Part shown: in pieces, positions 1 to 12,666 of the stretch | How the letters are laid out: every line of letters begins with the position of its first letter | Position numbering within the stretch: the stretch's first letter is position 1 | The notes under the pieces: model-generated | Database searches by the model: none | Told to the model about the DNA's origin: nothing | Seen by the model: only the letters and a program-made list of their open reading frames with translations | Position numbers and translations under genes: made by a program | Assembly (NCBI GenBank): GCA_040143965.1 | Contig: JASJQH010000010.1 | Coordinates: 1 to 57,365 of the forward strand | From: Basidiobolus ranarum | Lineage: Eukaryota > Basidiobolomycota > Basidiobolomycetes > Basidiobolales | DNA length: 57,365 bases | Reading direction: 5' to 3'

Positions 1-526
1 CTCAAGGTTCCTAAAGCCTACGAGCACACCAGGGTTTACCAAGATGGTGTTCTTGAAGAGTTGGGCGAGCATATTATGAGTTACTATACCTCACATGCTC
101 TATCGATTGCTTTCCCTGAATTGGTACTTCCTGGAGTCGTTCAACTCAAAAAATACATCAAAAAGTCGAAGAACATGAAGTTTATCAAACAAACTCAACA
201 GTTAATAGAGAAGATGGAGCAAAATGTTAAATTCATTGAGACTAAGCGTAATGCTATTGATTTCAGTCCCAGTGATCTCAACAATGTGGTATGTATATAG
301 TTAATAGATTGTGTAATGTAGTTGATTTTGCTAACTCGGACTTGTTTGTTCCCAGAAATGTTTCCTTCAAAGTATGGAAATCGAAAGCACCCCTCTAGGA
401 GCCTACCACAAAATCTTCATGAAGCTCAAGGAGCAAAGACAACAGCTTCTTGACTCGGTAAGCTAACTTTGTTTAATTCCAGTGTTTCAGAGTGTTTGCT
501 AATTTCGTTCTTTCCAGGCTAAATAG
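1..526 (+). CDS. NOC2: Noc2 nucleolar complex protein, 3' end (partial)
   Basis: This is the C-terminal end of Noc2, which works with Noc1 and Noc3 in nucleolar maturation and export of pre-60S ribosomal subunits. The gene enters the window from the left already in frame. Three exons are visible: 1-288, 356-457 and 518-526. Both introns are GTATGT/GTAAGC...CAG and keep phase 0. The residues seen match the Noc2 C-terminal domain, including FPELVLPGVVQLKKYIK in the first exon and a helical tail with ESTPLGAYHKIF and KLKEQRQQLL in the second. The last exon adds only Ala-Lys before TAG. Recognition is by family memory. The N-terminal part lies outside the window. Confidence 0.88.
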
Positions 527-2176
527 AGATATTCGAGTACATAGAAAGGGCTTCAGGCTTCTAAAAAGAAGCTTAATAGAATATTGTATGTAATAGTGTT
601 GGACGTTCATCTTCAATCCCGTTGCCTCAGAAACTGCGATTTTTTCATTCATGTTATTACATTCGTGCATATCATTACATACGCGCACCTATAATCTCTT
701 GTAACAGGAAACAATGGGTTTTTTTTGAAATAAATGACACATGAACCGTTGATTATGAGTTGTTTAAGCAATGTTAACATGCTTTGTCATTCTGACTGAT
801 CTCTTCGATTAAGACGTGGAGAAACAGTGCAAATAGGAGTTATTCAACCACCCTACACTTCTCACTAGCCCCATCACTCAAACTACGAAGTGTTAAAATG
901 CAAACATTTCGGATTGTGTTGAAGGCTGCTCTGTTTCTGTTGCATTACTTATTAATTAAGTACTGAATACGTCATATTGGATAAAAACTTCTATATACCT
1001 TCCTGTTCCAATTAGCCTAGCTTCCTGTGCTTCCTGTTTCATACTCAACATGATTTACAGTCTTGGCTTAGATCGATTTGAGGGGATCTACAATGCTCTG
1101 TTCTCGTCAAGAGTGAATACGCGGTGCTTTATACTGTTTTGATTCATTTACGATGGCGAAAGTGAGGGTAAAATTAAGGGTAAAAATGAGGGTAAAATTA
1201 AGGGTAAAATTAAGGGTAGGTGCTTCAAACTGTCACCACACTATAGTGGTCCATGCTGGAAATATTCATTATAATATATGCACTCTGCATCTAAAATCAG
1301 TATTTGCTAAATCCAATAACTACGCACATCAACAACAACACTAACATATCAATTAATAGAATGTCCGTCTATTTGTTACCTATTACGTGACTGCTTTGTG
1401 ACTATGTGACGCCCGCTAGGATCATGGTTAACGGATTTGGTCGGGATTTAGTGGCAGCAGAATCTTAACGAGTACGAGAACATGCATTATTCGCGATACG
1501 GAATGGGATTGATTGAGACAAGTACTCTTCAAAGGTAAGTCTTGTTAATTTCAAACCAATCTATATTAATTCGATACCTAACTTATGGGGCTAAATTCAT
1601 TTTGTTAATTCATCGCACTAATTGATCGAAAGGCGATACCAACCTGGTTGTCATCCTCTGTGTTAGCATTCACTGTGATATAAATTATTTTTCTACAAAT
1701 ACCTCTCCCTGTATAATTTACTCCTTCATTGGACCTTTCTCATTATTCTCCTTTTCCTTCTCTCCTTCGAAAACATCAGTACTCCGTATAATTAATAACG
1801 TCAACGTATCTCCCCGAGACACTGTTTAAGGGTACCGCGATTTAAAAGCTCCCATTTTGAACAAACCAATCCCACTTAGCTCATACCTCGACCTAGTCTA
1901 CTTTCATAACCCCTCGGCTTTATATTCGCATCGTTCTCATTCGATAGTTGGGGAACCTCCTGGTAGAGGGACTTTGATATCTAGAAACCCGAATACATAT
2001 CCACATTTATCTCTCCAGCCTAGCATGCCCTTGCTCTCTCCCAAAGGTATAACTCAGATCACTGAGAACAATACTTGCACACATATATTTTTGTCTTGTG
2101 AGTTCTGACTAATCTTTCTTAATTACCAAACTTCCTACTTCAACCTTGCTACCTTGGTTTTCTTGCTTTTCTATCG
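527..2176. other. Intergenic region, 1.65 kb, with a small G-rich tandem repeat
   Basis: I see no supportable gene here. The stretch holds the NOC2 3' flank, a 12-bp tandem repeat at 1164-1219, and pyrimidine-rich sequence from about 1720 that probably belongs to the promoter or 5' leader of the next gene. An 83-codon open frame at 1857-2108 begins with TTG and lacks recognisable features. Confidence 0.5.
1164..1219 (+). repeat. Short tandem repeat, 12-bp unit
   Basis: Five imperfect head-to-tail copies of a 12-bp unit of the form AGGGTAAAATTA. The unit resembles a degenerate telomere-like GGGTAA motif with an A/T extension. It lies in the intergenic region about 1 kb upstream of the next gene start. 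No function is implied by the sequence alone. Confidence 0.75.
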
Positions 2177-4630
2177 ATGGCACAATTATTAGATGCTTTA
2201 TACATAACTCCAAGATCCGCAAAAGCAATACTAACTCAAATCGGTTCAAGTCCAATATCGGATGATGTGGTGTTCGCTATCAATGGTTTCTTGGACGAAT
2301 TACTTTTCTCTCTAGTTACATACCTACCAGGCACCGGAGTGGTAGGAATTTCTGATATGGATGCTGCTCTAGTCAAAGCATTACCGAGCATATGCTTAGC
2401 TACTGAAATCATTCAACAGACACGTAGAGTCAGAAAGATTCAAACACCAGTTACTTACTCTTCAGCACTTTGGAATAACCCCGCATGTGAAGACCATTTA
2501 TGTACTGTTCTCTCTACGAACAAAATGCAAAAGCGCTACGAACAGTTGAGGTCCTGTTGCCTACAATGTAGCTCTTTAGGTGTTAAAAATGGAACGAAAC
2601 CATTTAAATTATTATATGGAACTATTTGTTCTAGTAGTTTCAGTCTAACAGTTACCTTTTACGTTACAACCATGATTGAATCTCTGGCGAAATACTTGCT
2701 AAACAGCATAGGGGTATTGGCTAAGCAACTTTTAAAATCATCTGTGGATCTTGAGGATGTTTTACACGCATTTAGCCTTGATGAACAAATCAAAGAAATC
2801 TTTATAAAGATGGATTTGAGGAAAAAATTGGAGGTATAACCATATGTTGACGTTTTATTTGGAATCTTCTTATTAACCTTACTCTGTTCTTATTATATTG
2901 TGAATTCAGAAGCAACTGGGCTTGAAATGTAAAGGTAGAAACCGATTAAGTCTTGTAGATAAGCGGGAACCAGTATTCATGTTTGGTAAATTGCGATTCT
3001 CATTATTATATTGACTACAACTCGAGCTAACTTGAGTTGAATATAGAAAATCTCTCTGAAGCGTCCGATCCAATAGATTTGATTCATAGTCGAATAGAAG
3101 TAGCAGAGCAAAAACCGAGTGCCAAAAGCAAATTTAGAGGATCAAGACTATTCACCTCCATTCCATTTCTACTTAAGCGTGGAGGAAAAGAAAACACCAA
3201 ACCGTGGCCCGGAACAGCAGCCCCCAATTCTCCTGAAGAGCCTTTAAGTAAATCAAACCCGGCTTCGCCTAAAGCCGAGTATTTCCGTTTCACACCATCT
3301 GTAACTCCTTGTGATGAATCTACTTTGGCGAATTCCAATAGGTCTATGATTGATGAATTTGACAAAAATAAGAAGGTAAATCATATTATATTTGTGTTTG
3401 TATTTGTATTCACCTTCTGATATCTCTAATGATTTTATCAGAATTTTGAGTTTAAAGAACTGATTGAATCAAATTCTACTCGACGGGTATCTTTAACTGC
3501 CCAGCGTTTGAAGACCATAGAGGTAACCTAAAATCAGGCTATAAAATATTCAGATGGATAACAGCTTAACAACTTCATGACTTTTAATTATCACTTAGTC
3601 ACCCAGACGCTTGAGCAACATGTATGCTACCCAGTCTATCTGCAAATCCATAAATACTATTGAAGAGCATTCTGATGAAGGAGAACCTAGTGCCAGGAGT
3701 AGTTACATATCAACTGAGCACTACACACTCAAGCCCGAGAAATCCAAGTCAGTGTGTGAGGTACTTTTTTAATTCATATTTTGATCTATATGCAGTGCAT
3801 TCATCAAGTTTTCCTAGGTTGAGCCATTTGGTAAACTGATTCCACGTAAAGCCGGTGGATCATTCAAGAATATAGTAAGGGATAGGGGCTCCTCGTCTGA
3901 TGACGATGAATTATCATCTTTGGAGGGGGCAGCCAAATTTACATACAAAGGAGCGAGACGTAATCGTCGTAATTCTGAGACTGTAGTGGATTTTTTAAAA
4001 AACGAAGCCCAACTATATTCCAACGAAAATATTGGTATGAAAGTAAATCAAACTCTGTCTAGAGCGAACACGCAATTACAACGGATCCCTGGCTCGATTT
4101 GTCGCTCAACCACTGTTCATAGTAAAGCCCAAAATCAAGAAGTAGTCGATAGTTCGACACCTATCGAGCATACAATCCCTGACCTGGCACGCAACGAAAG
4201 AAGACGTAGACGGGGATTATCGGTGCCGATGATATTGGATTTCCCCAAGCTCCCTTATGGACACAACAATCTTTCGACAGATATAAGAGAAAGAGCAGAT
4301 TTCGCGTCAACAACATCAGCCACCAACCCAAGTACATCAGAACAACTTCGTCCATTATCGGTTTGTGAAAGCGGGAGCACGTCTAGTTCACCCGATTCAC
4401 TTCTTTTAAACAATACTTCAGAGATCTCAGTACTTCCCCCAAGTACACCAAGTGACCTAAGTATGCACAAAAGTATGGGAGACTCAATACACCCAGATAT
4501 ATATTTCATTTCTAATACACCCAAAACTTTACCTTCGAAAAGATATTCTATCGCCGCCACTCCAACAGAAATTGTCTTGCCATTTTGTTTATGTTCTGAA
4601 TGTTTAAATGGAATGTTACAACGCTTTTGA
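2177..4630 (+). CDS. Uncharacterised 705-aa protein with paired histone-fold-like segments
   Basis: Six exons give a continuous, phase-consistent 705-aa protein: 2177-2833, 2910-2985, 3047-3375, 3442-3522, 3599-3760 and 3818-4630. Residues 1-240 look globular and helical. One segment (ISDDVVFAINGFLDELLF, about residues 27-44) and a second near residues 160-200 (IESLAKYLLNSIGVLAK followed by DLEDVLHAF) resemble the alpha2-alpha3 parts of histone folds. I recall uncharacterised fungal proteins with the same layout, but I have no name for them. The remaining 450 residues are Ser/Pro/Thr-rich and basic, with acidic Ser clusters (GSSSDDDELSS), which suggests a disordered and phosphorylated tail. 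Function is unknown. A role in DNA or chromatin binding would be inference only. Confidence 0.75.
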
Positions 4631-5076
4631 AGTATGATTTGAAGTAGTTGTAAATCACATTTCTCATATATAAAATGCATTTTCCAAATCCTCCTTGATA
4701 AACTGCGATTTCAATGATATTTTGAATATCTCACGTAGGCTGGCTACTACACAGGGGAATAAAATAAAATGTCAAGTTTATTTCCTTTTTTTTTCTAATA
4801 TAATAGTAATGTTGTAAATATCTATGATTCGAACATGGAAATAACCAAAAGAGAACTGAACGTCGCAAAGATAAACTGATAATAGTTCAGTATTCATGTG
4901 GGGAGTATCATCACGAATGTTGAAACAAACGAGAAGCACATACCACAATTCTCTTGGGGTAAAAGAATATAAATGATCAACATAATTATTTTGGACATCC
5001 TGTACACAAATGAATCTGGGAGAGTGAAGTGAAAGTAAGGAGATATAGTAAGAAGATCGGACATTCTCCATGTACC
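4631..5076. other. Convergent intergenic region
   Basis: This AT-rich spacer lies between the + strand histone-fold-like gene and the - strand NOP2 gene and serves both 3' ends. Open frames here are short and overlap no recognisable domain. Confidence 0.5.
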
Positions 5077-6970
5077 TTACTCTTTGGAAGGTGCAGCGAA
5101 TTTGTTGGAAACTTTCTTGAATTTAGCAACAAAGAAACCATCCATATTATGAGTATGGGGATAATAACGACGAGTGAGATTAAGGGATTGATGATATTTC
5201 TTTCCTCTATAATTAGTATAACCATTAACACCAAAGCTAAGTCCGGTGGAGACCAACTTAACATTAGGACGCTTCATAAGAGCATAGTTGATAACATCTT
5301 CATTCTCATCGACAGTGATGGAACAAGTGGAGTAAACGATGTAACCACCAGTCTTGGAATTGGCATCTACGGAATCAATGGCCGAGAGGATAAGCTCCTT
5401 TTGCAAGTGAGAAAGCATCTTGAAATCTTGCTCAGTCTTGTTAGTCTTGACCGATTGATCCTTGGAAATAACACCAGTACCAGAGCAAGGGGCATCCAAA
5501 AGAACACGATCAAAACCACCGATAACTTTAGGGAATTCTCTACCGTCATAATTGCACACTACGGTGTTGCGCACGCCAAGTCTGTGAATGTTGGCAACCA
5601 AAGCCTTGGTACGATCTTTGTTGGCATCGTTGGCGAAAACACATCCAGTATTCTTAATAAGAGCAGCGATATAAGTAGTCTTACCACCTGGGGCAGATGC
5701 CATATCAAGAATACGCTCATTCTCTTGGGGAGCAAGAGCCATAACGGGAAGGAAGGATGAAGCAGTCTGGATCATATAGTGACCAGCCAAATATTCAGGG
5801 GTGGCACCAACTGGAACTGGTGCATCGAAAATTTGAAGACCAACCTTGGACCATTTACCAATAGGATCCAAGTTTACACCTCTGTTGATGAGAGCTTGGG
5901 CAAGATCACGACGACGAGTTTTCAAGGTGTTAGTTCTGATGGTGACAGGACGAGGAACCTCGTTAGCTTCCAAGAACTCAGTTAACTCAGCGAGGGGGAA
6001 GATATGGAAGAATTTGTCCATGAGATATTCGGAGTAGCCATAATAAGTAGCCAAGTCCTTAACCAAAAGTTCTGTATAATCAGTACGTGATCTTTCGGGA
6101 TCTCTTAGCTCCTTGAAGTTGCTAAGAACTCGGGTAATATCAGCAATTCTGTGCTTTACTACGATAAGATCAGGAGCAACCATGCTCTCTTGCTCAATTT
6201 CTTGTCCACTGGGAAGTACAAACACTTCACTTTCAGCGATATTGGTTTTAAGTTCAGCTTCAGCATCTTCCTCCATCTTGCGCTGCTTAGCCTCGAGCTT
6301 CTTGGATTTGGCTTCGGAAAGACCACCTTCGAGATCATCATCAGAATCCATATCACTACCGAAATCATCATCATCATCGGGTATCTCGTCAGAGTTAAGT
6401 TCACCTTCAGAATCTGAAGCAAAGTCACCCTCTGATGGATCGGAACCAAAGTCATCATCGGTACCCTGAGAACAAGAAAGTTAATATCAAATAGTTTTAA
6501 AAGTTCCATAAGTAAACACATACCATGTCATCGTAAGCATCTTCACTCTTTACAGATTTCTTTGGCTTAAGCCAAGCAGCATTTTCATCAGAATAACCCT
6601 TCTTGGTCTTAGGGACCTCAACTTCTTCGTCAGAGTCTTCAAACAAAGCAGCCTTAGCGGCCTTAGAGTTGGCCTTAGGGGCAGGTTTAGCAGCAGATTT
6701 AGTAGCCGATTTTGGTGTAGCCTCTTTCTTCAAAGGCTTGGTCTTCTTGGGTGGAGGAGAAACTTCCTCTTCAGATTCGGAATCAACCTCAGCCTGAACC
6801 TTACGCTTCTTGGGTTGAGCTCTATTATCTTGTCTCTTTGTTGGGGTAGGGGTTCTCTTGTTAGGAGGAGCATTGGTTCCTTTTTTAACAGTGCTTCCCT
6901 TTTTCGAACCTTTAGGGGTGGTATCATAAGGGGAGGGATCTCCTTGCTTGTTCTTAGCTTTGCGACCCAT
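5077..6970 (-). CDS. NOP2: Nop2, 25S/28S rRNA m5C methyltransferase
   Basis: Nop2 is a nucleolar SAM-dependent cytosine-5 methyltransferase of the NOL1/NOP2/Sun family, needed for large-subunit rRNA modification and pre-60S maturation. There are two exons, 6970-6524 and 6465-5077, joined in phase 0, giving 611 aa. Residues 1-150 are Lys/Pro/Ala-rich and basic. Residues 150-210 are very acidic, typical of a nucleolar protein. The catalytic domain follows: the SAM-binding loop with DMASAPGGKT near 403-412, motif IV DAPCSGTG near 473-480 and motif VI STCSI near 528-532. Both catalytic-type cysteines (the PC and TC motifs) are present. The start is the first ATG of the frame, in MGRKAKNK. The domain appears complete. 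Confidence 0.95.
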
Positions 6971-7457
6971 ATTACGTGATTATACCGAAATGAATGCTCA
7001 AACCCGGAAGAGTGAATATTCTACTTCTATGTAAACTCCTCTACACTAGTAATTTAGAAAAAAAAAAATTAAAAAAATTCTGATGTCGAAGAAAAAAAGG
7101 GTTATTATTGGAATTTTTTTCACTAACCAGTTGAGGTTGGAACGCTGTAGCATGAAAATCATCTAATCAACATAGTTTAATCATGGTTGAATTAATTAAT
7201 ATTCAACTCTGATGTGACGTCTAAGCTGTCTCGAGAATTATGGGATAAATGGTGAAAATCGATACTGCTTCACCTCTCGAAACCAATTGCTAGTTGATTA
7301 GTAAGGTTGGATATTCTTTGACTGCTGGTTTAGAATTACACAGTTATTATCAACGAATAAAACTCTCAAATCGCGACGCAGTCAGCTTGATGACTCAAAT
7401 CAATTTCAATGCATATAAAGCTAGCTAACTGTATAGCTTAGTATCCGCTTTGCACGT
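6971..7457. promoter_or_regulatory. Divergent promoter region between NOP2 and SelO
   Basis: These 487 bp separate two genes transcribed away from each other, so both promoters should lie here. A-rich and T-rich tracts occur at about 7055-7120. A sequence containing ATATAAA lies near 7413-7420, about 40 bp before the SelO start, and could be a TATA element. No regulator site is recognised. Confidence 0.4.
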
Positions 7458-9732
<2,275 letters not shown>

Positions 9733-10016
9733 GGGTTTGAGAGTATTTCATAAATTTAATCAGACATTTGCGACATTTACAACTTTTGCTTAAATCCACA
9801 ATAAACGATGAATCCAGCTCAACTATGGTTGATGCTGCAGTAACGAAAATAAGTGTAATTGGTAATCAATGTGATGTATTTAAATACGTAATGAACGATG
9901 TATTATAGAACACTACTACACTGCAACATGTTACAAATGTGAAAGTGTCCTTTTCGAATCGAAATAAGGAAAATAAGACAAGAATTGAAAAATAATAATA
10001 ACACTAAACACATTGC

Positions 10017-11474
10017 TTATTCTTGCATGGTAGCCTAAAGAAGCATCCGGTTTGATTAATAGAAATCTATGAAATGAAAGCTCTATAGTAAACTTACTCC
10101 ATTGTCAACTAGCATGTAGCTATCTAATTCAGCATCCAAGTCGTCTCTACTGGCGGGTTCACGTTTGCTACGAGGTTCACCCTTGCCACCATTACCGTTA
10201 TTCTTACGTCTATCTCCTCTTCTTTGGCCTCCACGTGGGCGGTTGTTACCAGATCTGTTAGCGCCACTATGATTGTGATGATAAGTTTCCCAAGGTTAGA
10301 GAAGAGGATAATTTGAGAGTATTTGTTAATTAAATATATCAAGTGATTTAGAGTAGAAGTACTACAATCAAATTTAAGAAGTTGCCAATTCTCTCGCTTT
10401 TCGAAGGAAAGTTGATCCCTCGTAAAAATCGACTCCTCCCGAATTTACCGTCTATCACATAGAGCAAATACACGACCTTTCTCAAACTTAGTTCCCATTG
10501 ATCTTAGTCTTAAACTTGGTTTTGCTATGATATTCAATGATCGCTTGTATGAGAACACAAAGACTCATGAACTAAATCACACATCGTTTGTCTCTGTAAC
10601 GGTTACATAAAAACATCGAAGAGTAACGTTTACGTGGGACAAAACAGTACTCGAAGAAAGGACTTGGTACCATAGAAATGGATGGGTAGAAAAGAAACAT
10701 ACTTTCTGGGTGCACCACCAAGGCGACTCAATATAGAAGACGGAGGAGCGGAAGATTCGCGACCAAGGGGAGCGTATTCAATTCTCATGGGTTTTCCTGG
10801 TTAAATGAAAGAAGTTATTCTATGTAAAAGACGGGGATACTCTCCATTGCAAAATTAATAACTTACCATCAAGTGTAACGTTGTTGTATTGCTGAATAGC
10901 TTGGGCGGCATGAGCGGGAGTCTCAAACTGAATCTTAGCAATGCCTGTCGATCTTCCAGCAGCATCAAAAACGATGTTAACTCTCTTCAATGGACCAACA
11001 GTGGAAAATAATTCCTGTATATTAAAAGCGACATTCAAAAGATCAGAAAATGGAATACCCAGATGAAGAAAAACCAAGTGCTAACCTCAAGATCTTGTTG
11101 AGAAACCTCGTAGTGAAGATTTTGAACTTGAATCTTTCTAAAAGTAGTAGTGTCGTTGGTGGTACGAACGCTGGCAGTTACAGTTTGCTTGTTATCGTCA
11201 AATAAGTCATGTGTCCATTGACCGTCATTGTCATCGTTACGACGAGGCTTCTATAGTAAGTGAGAAGGAAGTTAGTCAAGAACAATCTGATGGATTGAAT
11301 TGGTTGGTTTATTACCTGACGTGAATATGGAGTGGAACGATTTCTACGATCGTTTCTGCCACGACCACCCTTTTTATCGGATCTGGAGTTGTCACTACCT
11401 CTAAGTTTTTTATCGGTCTTGATCATGTCCTCAAGAGACATGTCAAGGATGCTGTTATTGTCAGTAGATTCCAT
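10017..11474 (-). CDS. Aly/REF-type mRNA export adaptor (Yra1-like)
   Basis: This is an RNA-binding adaptor of the TREX pathway that links the DEAD-box protein Sub2/UAP56 and the Mex67 export receptor to mRNA. Six exons fit in phase: 11474-11316, 11250-11086, 11014-10867, 10796-10703, 10266-10098 and 10034-10017, giving 250 aa. An N-terminal UAP56-binding motif (LDMSLEDMIK) is followed by an Arg/Gly-rich stretch. A single RRM covers roughly residues 90-170, with RNP2-like IQVQNLHYEV and RNP1-like STGIAKIQF. A second basic Gly/Arg stretch and a C-terminal acidic helix (DDLDAELDSYM) resembling the C-terminal Sub2-binding motif follow. The intron after exon 4 is 436 nt, much longer than the others. 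Placing the last six codons in a separate exon is my inference. Confidence 0.9.
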
Positions 11475-12666
11475 GTTTGAAATATTAAATGGGTGATGAA
11501 ATTCAGGTAACGGACAGAAGTGAGCTGGAATGAAAAAAAGGATTCAAGCGCGTAAACTTAATAAATGTAATATTGGATTTATTTGATTCGCCTTTTGTCC
11601 AGGAATTTACTAGCTGATTTTATTGGAATTTTAAATCACGTAGGAAGAGGATTTTTCGTACAATTTGAGATGGATTCTGCGACATCAGGTATGAATTAAG
11701 CAAATTTCAAAATCACTATTTAGCATTTAGCATAAAATATCTACCACTGATGATTGACTAGCTAATCGTAGAGACCAATAAACTCTTATACCGATGTTGA
11801 AGTGGCATGCTAGTTCGTGCGTCCAATTGGAGTAAATAAGCTAAACTGGCGGATATATATATAATAATAAGGCTTATTGGGGTATTTATGATCCTATGTG
11901 TAGTCAATCTCTTCGCCTAGGCTTGTTGATTGATGATTATTTAGGCGTATGATAGACGTTGACTTGGTAGCATGCATGTTACTCACGCAATCATCCCCTC
12001 ACCATGTGCAATACTTGGATAGAAGGAGTTCAACACATATAAGGTTACTTCAGTTATTGCCATAAAACTATGGGGCACTCCTTGTCAACTAGTTGTAACA
12101 GTGCACAGGTCAGTATAATATAATATCATTTCATTTAAGATCTTATAGTATCCTAATATATACATGCCCAAATCGAGATATCGATTCATAGGACTTTTGT
12201 ATTGATTAGAGTATGCTTAATATTTATGTAAATTTTAGTATTTTATAATTCGGAATTAGACTAATGGAAGAACATTCCCATTCGAATCAAAATTCACTAG
12301 CATTTTATAGCTCAATTCGTTGGCGCGTCCCTTTTGGCCTATTTTTTTTCCTCCGCTCCTTTCAGCCTTCCTGCTTCTTTCTCTCTATACTAGTTCTGAG
12401 AGGTATTACTATTTCACCTAGTTTACGGGAATATTTTTGGTTTCTTACTATCTTAATACATTTAGCAGAATAGTAAACTGACTTTATCGTATACACCTTA
12501 CTTGAGCGACATAAGTGTGTTTTAAACGAGTCCTTGAGTAAAAATCATCGCGATCATCTATTTTTTCTAGTCATCTTGAAAGACTATTACTACACTACGA
12601 CCGGTCGATCGTCTTTGAACGCGTTTAATTTTCGGAAATTCGCGCCTTTTCTATACTTCACCCATA
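11475..12666. promoter_or_regulatory. Divergent promoter region between the Aly/REF gene and CYC8
   Basis: About 1.2 kb lies between two divergent genes. Pyrimidine-rich sequence with a T8 run lies at about 12330-12400. Sequence up to 12666 is free of stable open frames, apart from a 69-codon frame at 12264-12473 of low-complexity Phe/Ser/Leu composition that I do not treat as a gene. Confidence 0.4.

Noticed and set aside
1857-2108. 83-codon open frame upstream of the histone-fold-like gene
   Set aside because: It starts with TTG, has no recognisable motif, and lies in pyrimidine-rich leader-like DNA. The downstream gene has a good ATG start of its own.
4820-4850. GATTCGAAC sequence resembling a tRNA T-loop on the - strand
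   Set aside because: The T-stem does not pair, and no A-box, acceptor stem or anticodon arm can be placed. No tRNA was found elsewhere by eye either.
5029-6469. Several open frames of 60-243 codons on the + strand opposite NOP2
   Set aside because: They are antisense shadows of the biased codon usage of NOP2; no domain is present.
12264-12473. 69-codon + strand frame rich in Phe, Ser and Leu
   Set aside because: Low-complexity sequence from the pyrimidine-rich CYC8 promoter; no conserved motif.
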